From JBDRLD01 sp043813445 (GTDB lineage: Bacteria > Patescibacteriota > Patescibacteriia > JACPHY01), in contig JBDRLD010000007.1 of NCBI GenBank assembly GCA_043813445.1, forward strand, positions 1 to 11,491: a DNA stretch of 11,491 nucleotides, read 5' to 3'. Below, piece after piece: positions 5,734 to 11,491 of the stretch (its first letter is position 1; every line of letters starts with the position of its first letter). The position numbers were made by a program, and so were the translations under genes. The notes beneath the pieces were generated by a model. That model was given only the letters and a program-made list of their open reading frames with translations. It was not told where the DNA came from and did no database searches.

Positions 5734-8031
5734 TTATTCGTCTGGCGTTGGGAGTGTTTTCGGGTCAAGTTGAACGTGTTTTCCAGTGCGACGTTCGAGT
5801 GCGAGGCGGAGTGTTTCGAGCGTCTCAGTGTCGCCGAGTTTTGCCGCGAGGAAAAACGCCTCGCGGTAGAGTGCGATGTCCGGTGGTGTACCGGCTATCC
5901 CGATGAGTCGTTGGTACCATTCCAGAACATCGCGCCGATCAGTGGAGATGAGTTGTGATGTCGTCGCGAGTCGCCAGTCGTTTTCTGTCGGGTGATAGTT
6001 GCCGAGCGCCGCTGTTGCCTTCCGGCGTCCCTCGGCAATGTTGCCCTCGGAGAAGTCGATGAGGGCGAGTGTGAATTTCGGTGATCCTTGGAAGAGGCCG
6101 TGCTCATCCATGTAGGCGAAATGCGTTTTCGCTTCCTCGGTTCGATTAACAACGAGGAGTACGCTGGCAAGCTGCAATCGCAGTGTGCCATTGATCGGCG
6201 CGAGCGAAACCGCACGCTCGAGGTGCTCAATCTCTCCATCGCGATCCCCGAGCTGTATTGCGGCCCATGCCCAACGTTGGAAGAGTGTCGCGTGAAGCGG
6301 GAAGCGCTGCGTGATCTGTTCAAATATCGCGTCGGTGGTAGTTCTGATGTGAGCAATATCATCTTCCGATAGTGGAACTCTACTAGCGAGGAGGATGTAG
6401 ATGTCCAAGGCATCTCGATGAACGAGGATGTTGGGTTGTCGAATGGCGATACTGCGGTCAAGAAGACGGAGAATGTCCGCGGATCGGTTTTCGCCGGTGT
6501 AGAGCGAGTGGAGCAGCACCTGCTCCGCGTGGGTTTTTAGCCATGCGGCGCGAGCGGGTTGGATGGTCAGTGGAATGATGCCAATCACGAGGAGTAGTGC
6601 CACTGTTTCGATAGCGAGGGAGCGGCGTCGTTGGTGTGGCGACGGGGTTGTTGGTTTGCTCGAGTGCGTTTCAGCCATGATAAAGCCAGCGATCAGTACG
6701 GCGAGGATGATATACGAAACGAGCGTCTCGAAGTTCGCGAGCGTGTAGATGAACTGGATGAGGAACGCAGCGGTGAAAAACCACCAAATGCGGCCTCGTG
6801 AATGTATCGCGCGTCGGAAGCTTGCCCATATCATCCTACCCCAGAATGCGAGATAGATGAGGAGCGCGAATACGCCGCCTGCGACAAACCATTCGAGTGC
6901 GTCATTGTGCATGCGGTCGTACCATGATTGACCGCGCGCAGCGTAGGAGATCGCAAAGATGTCTTGCGTTGCGTTGCGCCACATGAGCTCGACGTTCGAC
7001 CAGCCGAATCCACGGAGTGGACTTGAATGGAGCATGGTGGCGACGCCGTCGCTCCAGAGGTGCCAACGGACGCCGAGTGAATCGATGAGACTCAGGGGTA
7101 TGGAAGAACGTGCTCCGATGAGCACAAGGAAGAGCGTGACGAGGATGATGCTTAGCGTTAAGAAGAGTGTGAATTTTCGAGCGGCGACAAATAGGAGCGC
7201 ATAGAGGAGCGCCAGGCAAAAGAGAATCGCTCCATGTGAGCGGGAGGTGTAAATAAACACGAAGAGGATAAGCGCGATGCTTCCGTGTACGAATCGGTAA
7301 TAGCGCGCGTACGCGTTCGTGAGCTGCTGGGTGATCGCGTCGGCAAGGTGGCGGTTGCGTGTGAGGGGGAGATGATGTCGGTTGGCCGGCGCATCGGTGT
7401 GTACGGTGTTCTGATGTGCAATGAGGAAGTATGTGTTCGCGATGGATAGGAGGAGGAGGTAGTGTGCGAAGAAGTTCGGATTGCCGAACATGAGCGTACA
7501 GAGGTGGATCCATGTCGATGGGTGCTCGAGCGACATGAACGGGGTGAAGGACTCGGTCATCATCATGATCGGCAGCATTCCGAGTCCTGCGCATACGGTG
7601 ATGAGGAGGAGGCGTTCGAATTGTTCTCGGGTGCGGATAGTTTGACTGAGGAGGTAGATGTAAAGGCCGAGGTGCACGAGGAAGAGCGTGCCGTCAGCGC
7701 GTTCTGTATCTGCGAAGATGCTCATTATCGGACTGCGAGAGAACACGGTCATGCCGATAACGCAGATGCCAAGCAGGAGGAGCCAAGCGTGCGTCCGTGT
7801 ATGTCGAAGCGTCTGGCGGCCGCGAGCGACGAGGATGGTGAACACAATCCAACTCGCGGTGACGAGCGCCTGGAAAGCGAGGGTCCTCAAGTAGTGTGAC
7901 GAGAGGAGCTCGGAGAAAAGCGCAAACTCTGTCGTACGACTCACCACGAGCCCCAGTGCAAAAAGCAACGGGAATACAAGCGGAAGCGCGAGGAGAATGC
8001 GGAGGATTCGATCGAGTTTCGGTGCGCGCAT
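5734..8031 (-). CDS. O-antigen ligase/polymerase-like membrane protein with helical-repeat C-terminus
   Basis: The 765-residue product has about eleven or twelve hydrophobic segments in residues 8-490. A Wzy_C/O-antigen-ligase-type region lies at roughly 250-400, with a GNPNFFAHYLLL helix at 183-194, RGFGWSNVELMW at 340-351 and the loop YDRMHNDALEWF at 371-382, where the HN pair is typical of this superfamily. The rest (about 500-765) is soluble and alpha-helical, with stretches such as IEHLERAVSLAPINGTLRLQLA that resemble tetratricopeptide repeats. Such proteins polymerise lipid-linked oligosaccharides or transfer them to an acceptor outside the membrane; sequence alone does not tell which. 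The start is uncertain: ATGs at 8031 and 8049 both precede the first membrane helix. In-frame codons run on to 8343, but that part is translated palindromic repeat and is excluded. No clear promoter or Shine-Dalgarno site was found. Confidence 0.9.
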   Translation of the reverse strand: MRAPKLDRILRILLALPLVFPLLFALGLVVSRTTEFALFSELLSSHYLRTLAFQALVTASWIVFTILVARGRQTLRHTRTHAWLLLLGICVIGMTVFSRSPIMSIFADTERADGTLFLVHLGLYIYLLSQTIRTREQFERLLLITVCAGLGMLPIMMMTESFTPFMSLEHPSTWIHLCTLMFGNPNFFAHYLLLLSIANTYFLIAHQNTVHTDAPANRHHLPLTRNRHLADAITQQLTNAYARYYRFVHGSIALILFVFIYTSRSHGAILFCLALLYALLFVAARKFTLFLTLSIILVTLFLVLIGARSSIPLSLIDSLGVRWHLWSDGVATMLHSSPLRGFGWSNVELMWRNATQDIFAISYAARGQSWYDRMHNDALEWFVAGGVFALLIYLAFWGRMIWASFRRAIHSRGRIWWFFTAAFLIQFIYTLANFETLVSYIILAVLIAGFIMAETHSSKPTTPSPHQRRRSLAIETVALLLVIGIIPLTIQPARAAWLKTHAEQVLLHSLYTGENRSADILRLLDRSIAIRQPNILVHRDALDIYILLASRVPLSEDDIAHIRTTTDAIFEQITQRFPLHATLFQRWAWAAIQLGDRDGEIEHLERAVSLAPINGTLRLQLASVLLVVNRTEEAKTHFAYMDEHGLFQGSPKFTLALIDFSEGNIAEGRRKATAALGNYHPTENDWRLATTSQLISTDRRDVLEWYQRLIGIAGTPPDIALYREAFFLAAKLGDTETLETLRLALERRTGKHVQLDPKTLPTPDE

Positions 8032-8122
8032 ACGCGTCCATCGTAGCATCCGGCCATGGCGGAGACGAATGGATGATTCGGTGAGGAAACGCTCCTCGCA
8101 GCAAGCTGACGAGGCACCCTCT

Positions 8123-8172
8123 CTTCGGACGGGCGGCCTTCTATGGCCGCCCGCGTGCGATGTAGGACGAAC
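8123..8172. repeat. Palindrome type A, copy 1
   Basis: This 50-base unit has GGGCGGCC paired with GGCCGCCC around a short TTCTAT loop, followed by a tail ending tgtaggacgaac. It matches 8347-8396 at 45 of 50 positions and in the same orientation. Confidence 0.85.
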
Positions 8173-8300
8173 ACAGGGCAAGACGGGCGGGGACGACGCC
8201 ACCGCCCATCCTCTCTCTCCGCGTAGGAGCGATCCCAGAGCCTGTCCTGCCTTCCCACCTCTGGAGGGAGTCTGCGAAGGATCCGCGTAGGTCGCCCGTC

Positions 8301-8332
8301 CGGATGGGCGGGGATTGAACCCCGCCCCTACG
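8301..8332. repeat. Palindrome type B, copy 1
   Basis: GGGCGGGG and CCCCGCCC pair around a loop containing ATTGAA, ending in CCTACG. The second copy at about 8404-8435 differs by single bases (ATTAAA loop, GGACGG at the edge). Confidence 0.85.
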
Positions 8333-8346
8333 AGGTCGAACACATT

Positions 8347-8396
8347 CTTCGTAGGGGCGGCCTTCTGTGGCCGCCCGCGTGTGGTGTAGGACGAAC
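8347..8396. repeat. Palindrome type A, copy 2
   Basis: Direct-orientation copy of the unit at 8123-8172. One of the differences lies in the loop (TTCTGT instead of TTCTAT), so the stem is conserved between copies. Confidence 0.85.
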
Positions 8397-8403
8397 GCGT
8401 AGC

Positions 8404-8435
8404 GGGACGGGCGGGGATTAAACCCCGCCCCTACG
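8404..8435. repeat. Palindrome type B, copy 2
   Basis: Direct-orientation copy of the unit at 8301-8332, with the stem GGGCGGGG / CCCCGCCC intact and the loop ATTAAA. It lies 16 bases before the right-hand 15-bp direct repeat. Confidence 0.85.
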
Positions 8436-8508
8436 TCAAATCGGGAGCAGGCGCAGCAAGCTGACGGATTATCGAACCTTTAGAGAATAAATGATGGTCA
8501 CAAACGCT

Positions 8509-8536
8509 AACACCCCGGCCTCATGGCAGGGGTGTT
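8509..8536. terminator. Hairpin in the gap upstream of the palindrome cluster
   Basis: AACACCCC (8509-8516) pairs with GGGGTGTT (8529-8536), extended inside by GCC/GGC around a TCAT loop. It could insulate the ligase-like gene from transcription of the hicB region. There is no strong T-run on either side, so the call is tentative. Confidence 0.5.
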
Positions 8537-8598
8537 CACTGTTCCAGGGAAAACGACTTGGCTCCATTTTTACTTTGACAACATTTTCCGACTCCAAC

Positions 8599-8632
8599 GC
8601 AAAACGGCCGCCCCGCTGAGCGATCGTTTTGC
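8599..8632 (-). terminator. Hairpin after the HicB-like gene
   Basis: GCAAAACG (8599-8606) pairs perfectly with CGTTTTGC (8625-8632) around an 18-base interior. It begins 15 bases past the stop of the HicB-like gene on the minus strand. The stem is A/T-rich and lacks a U tail, so it may be a weak terminator. Confidence 0.45.
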
Positions 8633-8646
8633 ATATACAAAAAAAT

Positions 8647-8862
8647 CTAACAAGCCAATGGGATGCGTTTTCGATCCTTCTTTAGTGCGCCGAGATAACA
8701 TAGAATGGCATCGCGAGCCATGTCGCGCGCCTCATCGAATGTCCGCCCAAAACTCACCAGCCCGGGAAGCAGTGGGACTGAAATCTGGTATCCGCTTTTA
8801 TCGACCGGCTCATATAAAACCGTATACGAATACTCCTTCGTTGTACGTCTATGTTGCGCCAT
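8647..8862 (-). CDS. HicB-family antitoxin-like protein without adjacent HicA
   Basis: This 71-residue protein starts at the ATG at 8862 (MAQHRRTTKEYSYTVLYEPV). The core YTVLYEPVDKSGYQISVPLL followed by PGLVSFGRTFDEARDMARDA matches the HicB partial RNase H-like fold: a beta hairpin, the PGL turn, then an amphipathic helix of the kind that starts with EA. In type II HicAB systems HicB neutralises the HicA mRNA interferase and represses the operon. Here no HicA reading frame exists on either side: the 176 bases downstream and the 170 bases upstream are too short or closed. There is no recognisable DNA-binding C-terminal domain, as the protein ends at KKDRKRIPLAC. It is therefore an orphan HicB-like protein or the remnant of a pair. 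A TACAAT at 8874-8879 could be a -10 for a nearly leaderless transcript; no Shine-Dalgarno site is seen. Confidence 0.85.
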   Translation of the reverse strand: MAQHRRTTKEYSYTVLYEPVDKSGYQISVPLLPGLVSFGRTFDEARDMARDAILCYLGALKKDRKRIPLAC

Positions 8863-8955
8863 ATGCGTTGAGTATTGTATGTCTGTACTTAATCGTAAAG
8901 ACACTCGTTATAGCTCAAAAAGATTGTCACCCTTAGAGATTAACTGTACAGGCCC

Positions 8956-8984
8956 TTGACGACAAATCACATCCGTGCTACGGT
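8956..8984 (+). promoter_or_regulatory. Possible promoter of the DksA-like gene pair
   Basis: TTGACG (8956-8961) and TACGGT (8979-8984) are 17 bases apart. The -35 is good and the -10 poor. The start would be near 8991, about 40 bases before the ATG. Confidence 0.5.
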
Positions 8985-9032
8985 CGCTGCGTAGGGATGC
9001 TCCCCCTCATTTTCACAACCACAGGAGGGTGT

Positions 9033-9347
9033 ATGCGATGTGCGAAAAGCGCCGAGGGATTCGCGCTGGAACGCGCGCGCCACCTCGAGAATAAGCGCAC
9101 CATCGTCCTCCTGCGGCTGCGGGAGGACACCGACATGCTGGATGAGCACCGCATGTACAAAACGCGGGTACTCCTCCCCAGAATCGCCGCTGCGCTCGAG
9201 CGCGTCCGCGACGGTACATACGGCGTGTGCCTCGCGTGTGGCGAGCCCATCCCGCACGCTCGGCTCGAACGGCTCCCCGAAGCACCGTGCTGCGTGGAAT
9301 GCCAAGAGGAGGCGGATCATGCGATCACGCATCCCGCTCCCCTGTGA
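9033..9347 (+). CDS. TraR/DksA-family C4 zinc-finger protein
   Basis: The product is 104 residues from an ATG preceded by AGGAGG (4 bases upstream). The N-terminal two thirds is a charged helical stretch (residues 8-60). The C-terminal part holds the family zinc finger: C66-x2-C69-x17-C87-x2-C90, within GTYGVCLACGEPIPHARLER, which is the canonical DksA/TraR signature. DksA and TraR proteins bind the secondary channel of RNA polymerase and change promoter output. This protein has a shorter coiled-coil arm than DksA (about 150 residues), so it is closer in size to the TraR-like group. No acidic DxxDxA tip is evident. It overlaps the next gene by 29 bases. Regulation of transcription is inferred from the family. 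Confidence 0.9.
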   Translation: MRCAKSAEGFALERARHLENKRTIVLLRLREDTDMLDEHRMYKTRVLLPRIAAALERVRDGTYGVCLACGEPIPHARLERLPEAPCCVECQEEADHAITHPAPL

Positions 9348-9648
9348 CGAGCGCGCGCGTGCGATCTGGGAAGCGGGCGTCCGCCATACGCACTCGCTCA
9401 TCGAAAGCGGAATGATTCCGCCAACCGATGAGCCGCTCGAATTCCAAAGCTGGACTGCGGTGATCCGCGAGCTTCTCACATACGACGGCGCCACACCAAA
9501 AGCGCTTTCCATGTGGGATCATCTTTCACCGAGCGACCGGCAGGCCGCGTACGAAGACACGCTCTTCAGCTACGTGAATTTCGCGCAGTGCGTGGACAAT
9601 CGTGTTATGGGCGAAATACGCGACTTCTTTGATCGATCGCCTCAGTAG
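9319..9648 (+). CDS. Hypothetical protein, 109 residues, overlapping the DksA-like gene
   Basis: I do not recognise this protein. The ATG at 9319 lies inside the end of the DksA-like gene in another frame, with a strong AGAGGAGG site 6 bases upstream; the 29-base overlap suggests translational coupling. The sequence (MRSRIPLPCDERARAIWEAG at the start) is mostly helical and acidic toward the end, with no membrane segment and only two cysteines. Residues such as FQSWTAVIRELLTYD and HLSPSDRQAAYEDTLFSYVN suggest a small helical domain. A terminator follows directly. Because it is tied to a DksA-like protein, it could be a partner of it, but the sequence shows nothing beyond the arrangement. Confidence 0.8.
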   Translation: MRSRIPLPCDERARAIWEAGVRHTHSLIESGMIPPTDEPLEFQSWTAVIRELLTYDGATPKALSMWDHLSPSDRQAAYEDTLFSYVNFAQCVDNRVMGEIRDFFDRSPQ

Positions 9649-9656
9649 CACCAATG

Positions 9657-9692
9657 AAGCACCCCAATGATTTCTCATCGGGGTGCTTTCCT
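9657..9692. terminator. Terminator between converging genes
   Basis: AAGCACCCC (9657-9665) pairs with GGGGTGCTT (9680-9688), extended by ATGA/TCAT around TTTC, and is followed on the plus strand by TCCTTT. It sits between the end of the 109-residue protein gene and the 3' end of the minus-strand gene at 9704, and can serve both. Confidence 0.9.
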
Positions 9693-9703
9693 TTATATGC
9701 GTT

Positions 9704-10477
9704 TTATGTCTCAAACTCGAACAGGCGCCGAATGTGCGGGGCGTCCTCATTGTCAATCTCGTCATCTGTCATCCGAGATTCTGGAAATGCGTGCCGCGGC
9801 ATTCGGATAATCGTAAATCGAAAATGGTCGGGCGGCACGTCACCAGACACGAGACGAACATATTCTCGATCAACTCCTTTGTAGTGCTCATACTCGCCAC
9901 GCCCGAGCTGCTTAACGCTGAAGGTTTTATCGGTGTATGGTCTTCGAAATCCGACCACGAACTGTGTCGCCCCGGTCGCGACCGAGGCGAAGCCGCGCCC
10001 CAACGGAATTCTTAGCCCTTCCGCAGCGCTGCCGAGTACTGCCGCATTTGGATAATCCTCACCGCCGTGTGCTGACTTCAAAAAACGAATTGCCAGACGC
10101 TCATCATGCTCCAGAGTCGAAAGGAGCACCTGTGGACTCTCGCGTCGCACAATAAGATCTGGTGACGTTCGCGCAATCTCCCTCATTGATCGATCGTATT
10201 CTTTGCTCAGCTGCGCCCCGTGACTTTCAAAAAACGCAACAATCAAATCAAATGCCCGTTCTTTCTCATTCTCCGACACTTCTCCATTTGCCAGTTGCTC
10301 CTCAAACGCGTGGATATCAGCCAAGAGGTGTGGGGGGCGCACGAGCGGACAGTCCTCCGCGTGATCACCGCTCAGCGGGCAGTTACAATACGCGCACTGA
10401 TCCTCTTGTTGGTCAGGAAACGACTCTACTGAATGCATTGGCATAGTAATATGTTGGCTTAGCACTCCAGTATTCAT
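9704..10477 (-). CDS. Hypothetical protein with N-terminal Cys/His cluster, 257 residues
   Basis: I do not recognise this protein. The ATG at 10477 was chosen because GGAG lies 4 bases upstream; other in-frame ATGs are at 10510, 10444 and 10438. Near the N-terminus is a compact Cys/His cluster (C28, C31, C33, H39, C43, in CAYCNCPLSGDHAEDCPL) that looks like a small zinc-binding knuckle. A helical middle follows (about 50-115). The C-terminal half is mixed alpha/beta, with GFASVATGATQFVVGFRRP and a strand-rich end, FRFTIIRMPRHAFP. It has no signal peptide or membrane segment and is acidic overall. The gene stands alone, converging on the DksA-like pair. A TTGACG at 10551-10556 could be its -35 box, but the matching -10 (TACGGC) is weak. 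Confidence 0.8.
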   Translation of the reverse strand: MNTGVLSQHITMPMHSVESFPDQQEDQCAYCNCPLSGDHAEDCPLVRPPHLLADIHAFEEQLANGEVSENEKERAFDLIVAFFESHGAQLSKEYDRSMREIARTSPDLIVRRESPQVLLSTLEHDERLAIRFLKSAHGGEDYPNAAVLGSAAEGLRIPLGRGFASVATGATQFVVGFRRPYTDKTFSVKQLGRGEYEHYKGVDREYVRLVSGDVPPDHFRFTIIRMPRHAFPESRMTDDEIDNEDAPHIRRLFEFET

Positions 10478-10561
10478 ACTACTCCATCCGCACACCTCAT
10501 CATAGACCAAATATTGAAATGTCTTCGCCGTAGTGTGAAATAACTGAGACCGTCAAAAAAA

Positions 10562-10676
10562 TCATCGACGCTCGTGTCGTGCTGATCCCGACTTGTCGGG
10601 AGAAGCGTCTCGTCCGCGGCATTGAGCGAGATTCTTCGTCGTCCCGATCAGATCGTCACTCCTCAGAATGACACGG
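10562..10676. repeat. Dispersed-repeat-like palindromic stretch in the intergenic gap
   Basis: The gap 10478-10828 holds no gene. Within it, TCCCGAC (10586-10592) and GTCGGGA (10595-10601) form a tight inverted repeat, flanked by a wider GACGCT/AGCGTC pair (10567-10572 and 10604-10609). Next comes gagattcttcg ... cagaatgac, which on the minus strand reads GTCATTCTGAGG...GAAGAATCTC. That pattern is known to me as a recurring intergenic element in many uncultivated bacterial genomes. Only one copy is present here. Confidence 0.55.
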
Positions 10677-10711
10677 AATTAGATTTCGACGGTCTATTCT
10701 CATGGCCCCGC

Positions 10712-10740
10712 TTGACGTTTCGCCTGTAGGGTGATAGAAA
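10712..10740 (+). promoter_or_regulatory. Probable promoter of the secreted protein gene
   Basis: TTGACG (10712-10717) and TAGAAA (10735-10740) are 17 bases apart. The start near 10747 leaves a leader of about 80 nt with no obvious hairpin, ending in the GAAGGAG ribosome-binding site. Confidence 0.5.
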
Positions 10741-10828
10741 GGGGGTGCTGCTGGTCCATACGGGATTGGTGCTTCGAACCTTCACAATTAAGCTGCCAAT
10801 CAAACAGTCCGAGCGAAGGAGAAAAACA

Positions 10829-11491
10829 ATGCAATTCGGTCAAAATATTGCATCACTCGATGAGCGTCTATGGCAATGGTCATTACGGCTGCTACCCTCC
10901 ACCTCCTTCTTGTTGACCATGACTCTATGGCTTGCACTCATGGGTCATACCTCGCTCGCTCAAGCACAAGAAGGTGAAGGCGAGGCACGCGCCCTCGCGG
11001 CTGACGCTGGCAGAATGGTGTCAATGCACACCCTGATTGACAAAATCACACTCCACTCCGAACTATTCCAATCCAGCGACTCAAACGCGGCGTTCTTCCT
11101 GGATGCGATTATTTTCGGTAACAGTGCCAGCGCTATTGGCGATGCATTTGACTCCGAGAAGAACTCGGGCGAACCCGTCGCCAACATAATCGATATCGGT
11201 GGTGTCTTCTCCTACTCGCTCCTCGACAGGTGGATTACACTGAAGGCGTACGGCGCCTATGAGGCGGCATGGGGTAGCGCTTATGACCGTTCATGCGACT
11301 CAGACGAGGAAGACTGCTCTGAGAACCACAGGCGCCTCTACGACGGCGGCAATGTCGGTCTTGCTGGCGCAGGCGTGAACGTCAGGGACTACTTCCTTGC
11401 CACTGCTGGATACGTAGCAGGGGAAGGTGATAGCATGACCGTGTTCCAGGTTGGTATACCAATGCTGGGACTCTATAACTCGACTGGCTTC
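10829..11491 (+). CDS. Secreted protein of unknown function, 3' end cut by window edge
   Basis: An open frame of 221 codons begins at the ATG at 10829, 7 bases after GAAGGAG, and runs off the right edge without a stop. The N-terminus has a signal-peptide shape: a long n-region (MQFGQNIASLDERLWQWSLR), a hydrophobic core (FLLTMTLWLALMG, about 27-39) and a likely signal peptidase I site after SLAQA (about 42-46). The mature part starts with a helical, acidic stretch. From about residue 115 it becomes rich in alternating polar/hydrophobic strands with aromatic ends and glycines (IIDIGGVFSYSLLDRWITLK, VGLAGAGVNVRDYFLATAGY), a pattern seen in outer-membrane barrels and other beta-rich secreted proteins. 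Two cysteines (in RSCDSDEEDCSE) could form a small loop or bind metal. The family was not recognised. A barrel would sit oddly with a single-membrane cell, so the beta-barrel reading is tentative. Confidence 0.8.
   Translation, partial: MQFGQNIASLDERLWQWSLRLLPSTSFLLTMTLWLALMGHTSLAQAQEGEGEARALAADAGRMVSMHTLIDKITLHSELFQSSDSNAAFFLDAIIFGNSASAIGDAFDSEKNSGEPVANIIDIGGVFSYSLLDRWITLKAYGAYEAAWGSAYDRSCDSDEEDCSENHRRLYDGGNVGLAGAGVNVRDYFLATAGYVAGEGDSMTVFQVGIPMLGLYNSTGF

Larger units (their letters stand above)
8097..8466. repeat. Cluster of GC-rich palindromic repeats bounded by a 15-bp direct repeat
   Basis: This fills most of the gene-free stretch upstream of the ligase-like gene. An identical 15-mer (cgcagcaagctgacg) stands at 8097-8111 and 8452-8466. 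Between them are three palindrome types. Type A, two copies of 50 bases differing at 5 positions (8123-8172 and 8347-8396), has core GGGCGGCC...GGCCGCCC. Type B, two copies (8301-8332 and about 8404-8435), has core GGGCGGGGATT with AACCCCGCCC. Type C, one copy (about 8229-8282), is built on CCAGAG (8235-8240) with CTCTGG (8259-8264). The elements resemble REP/MITE-like intergenic palindromes; no transposase is present here. Confidence 0.85.

Noticed and set aside
8097..8466. CRISPR array
   Set aside because: The repeats are palindromes of differing types at irregular spacing and without unique spacers of constant length; no cas gene is nearby.
8467..8646. HicA toxin gene downstream of the HicB-like gene
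   Set aside because: The longest ATG frame on the minus strand here has 32 codons and no HicA-like residues; it also overlaps a hairpin.
10741..10828. tRNA-like sequence (gcttcgaacc near 10771)
   Set aside because: The T-loop-like string has no matching acceptor, D or anticodon stems around it; it is most likely just the leader of the downstream gene.
10960..11187. Minus-strand open frame of 75 codons
   Set aside because: It is antisense to the secreted protein gene, which has a good ribosome-binding site, a signal peptide and an unbroken frame to the window edge.

Overview
The window looks like a chromosomal piece of an uncultivated, moderately high-GC bacterium. The mix of genes fits the candidate phyla radiation (Patescibacteria), although no ribosomal or other marker gene is present to prove it. 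The supporting hints are a compact gene set with many orphan proteins, an O-antigen-ligase-type membrane protein with a helical-repeat tail, a short TraR/DksA-like zinc-finger protein, a lone HicB-type antitoxin, mixed use of Shine-Dalgarno sites, and intergenic GC-rich palindromes. Promoters are of the ordinary sigma-70 type (TTGACA / TATAAT-like) and UGA is used as a stop codon, so the standard bacterial code applies.

Bases 1-3243 (minus strand): a GT4 glycosyltransferase cut by the left edge, a polyprenyl-phosphate sugar-phosphotransferase (WbaP/undecaprenyl-phosphate galactosephosphotransferase type), and a 117-residue protein of unknown function with its own strong promoter. Bases 3353-3957 (minus): the RNase P RNA gene, recognised by its conserved core. 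It is unusually large (about 600 nt) because of extra helices, while its substrate-binding P15 arm is reduced and lacks the GGU motif. Bases 4052-4601 (plus): a small HExxH protein with its own promoter and a shared terminator. Bases 4615-8031 (minus): tryptophanyl-tRNA synthetase (trpS) and a 765-residue O-antigen ligase/polymerase-like membrane protein.

Bases 8032-8646 hold no gene. They contain a cluster of related palindromes bounded by a 15-bp direct repeat, and two further hairpins. Bases 8647-8862 (minus) encode an orphan HicB-like antitoxin. Bases 9033-9648 (plus) hold two overlapping genes, a TraR/DksA-like zinc-finger protein and an unknown 109-residue protein, ending in a terminator. 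Bases 9704-10477 (minus) encode an unknown 257-residue protein with an N-terminal Cys/His cluster. Bases 10478-10828 contain a dispersed-repeat-like palindromic stretch and a promoter. From 10829 a plus-strand secreted protein of unknown function runs off the right edge.

The GT4 enzyme, the sugar-phosphotransferase and the ligase-like protein together suggest that the stretch contributes to a lipid-linked surface polysaccharide: priming on polyprenyl phosphate, sugar addition, then polymerisation or transfer. The most unusual signals are the remodelled RNase P RNA, the 7-bp-period repeats directly upstream of two start codons (the glycosyltransferase and trpS), and the flanked palindrome cluster.
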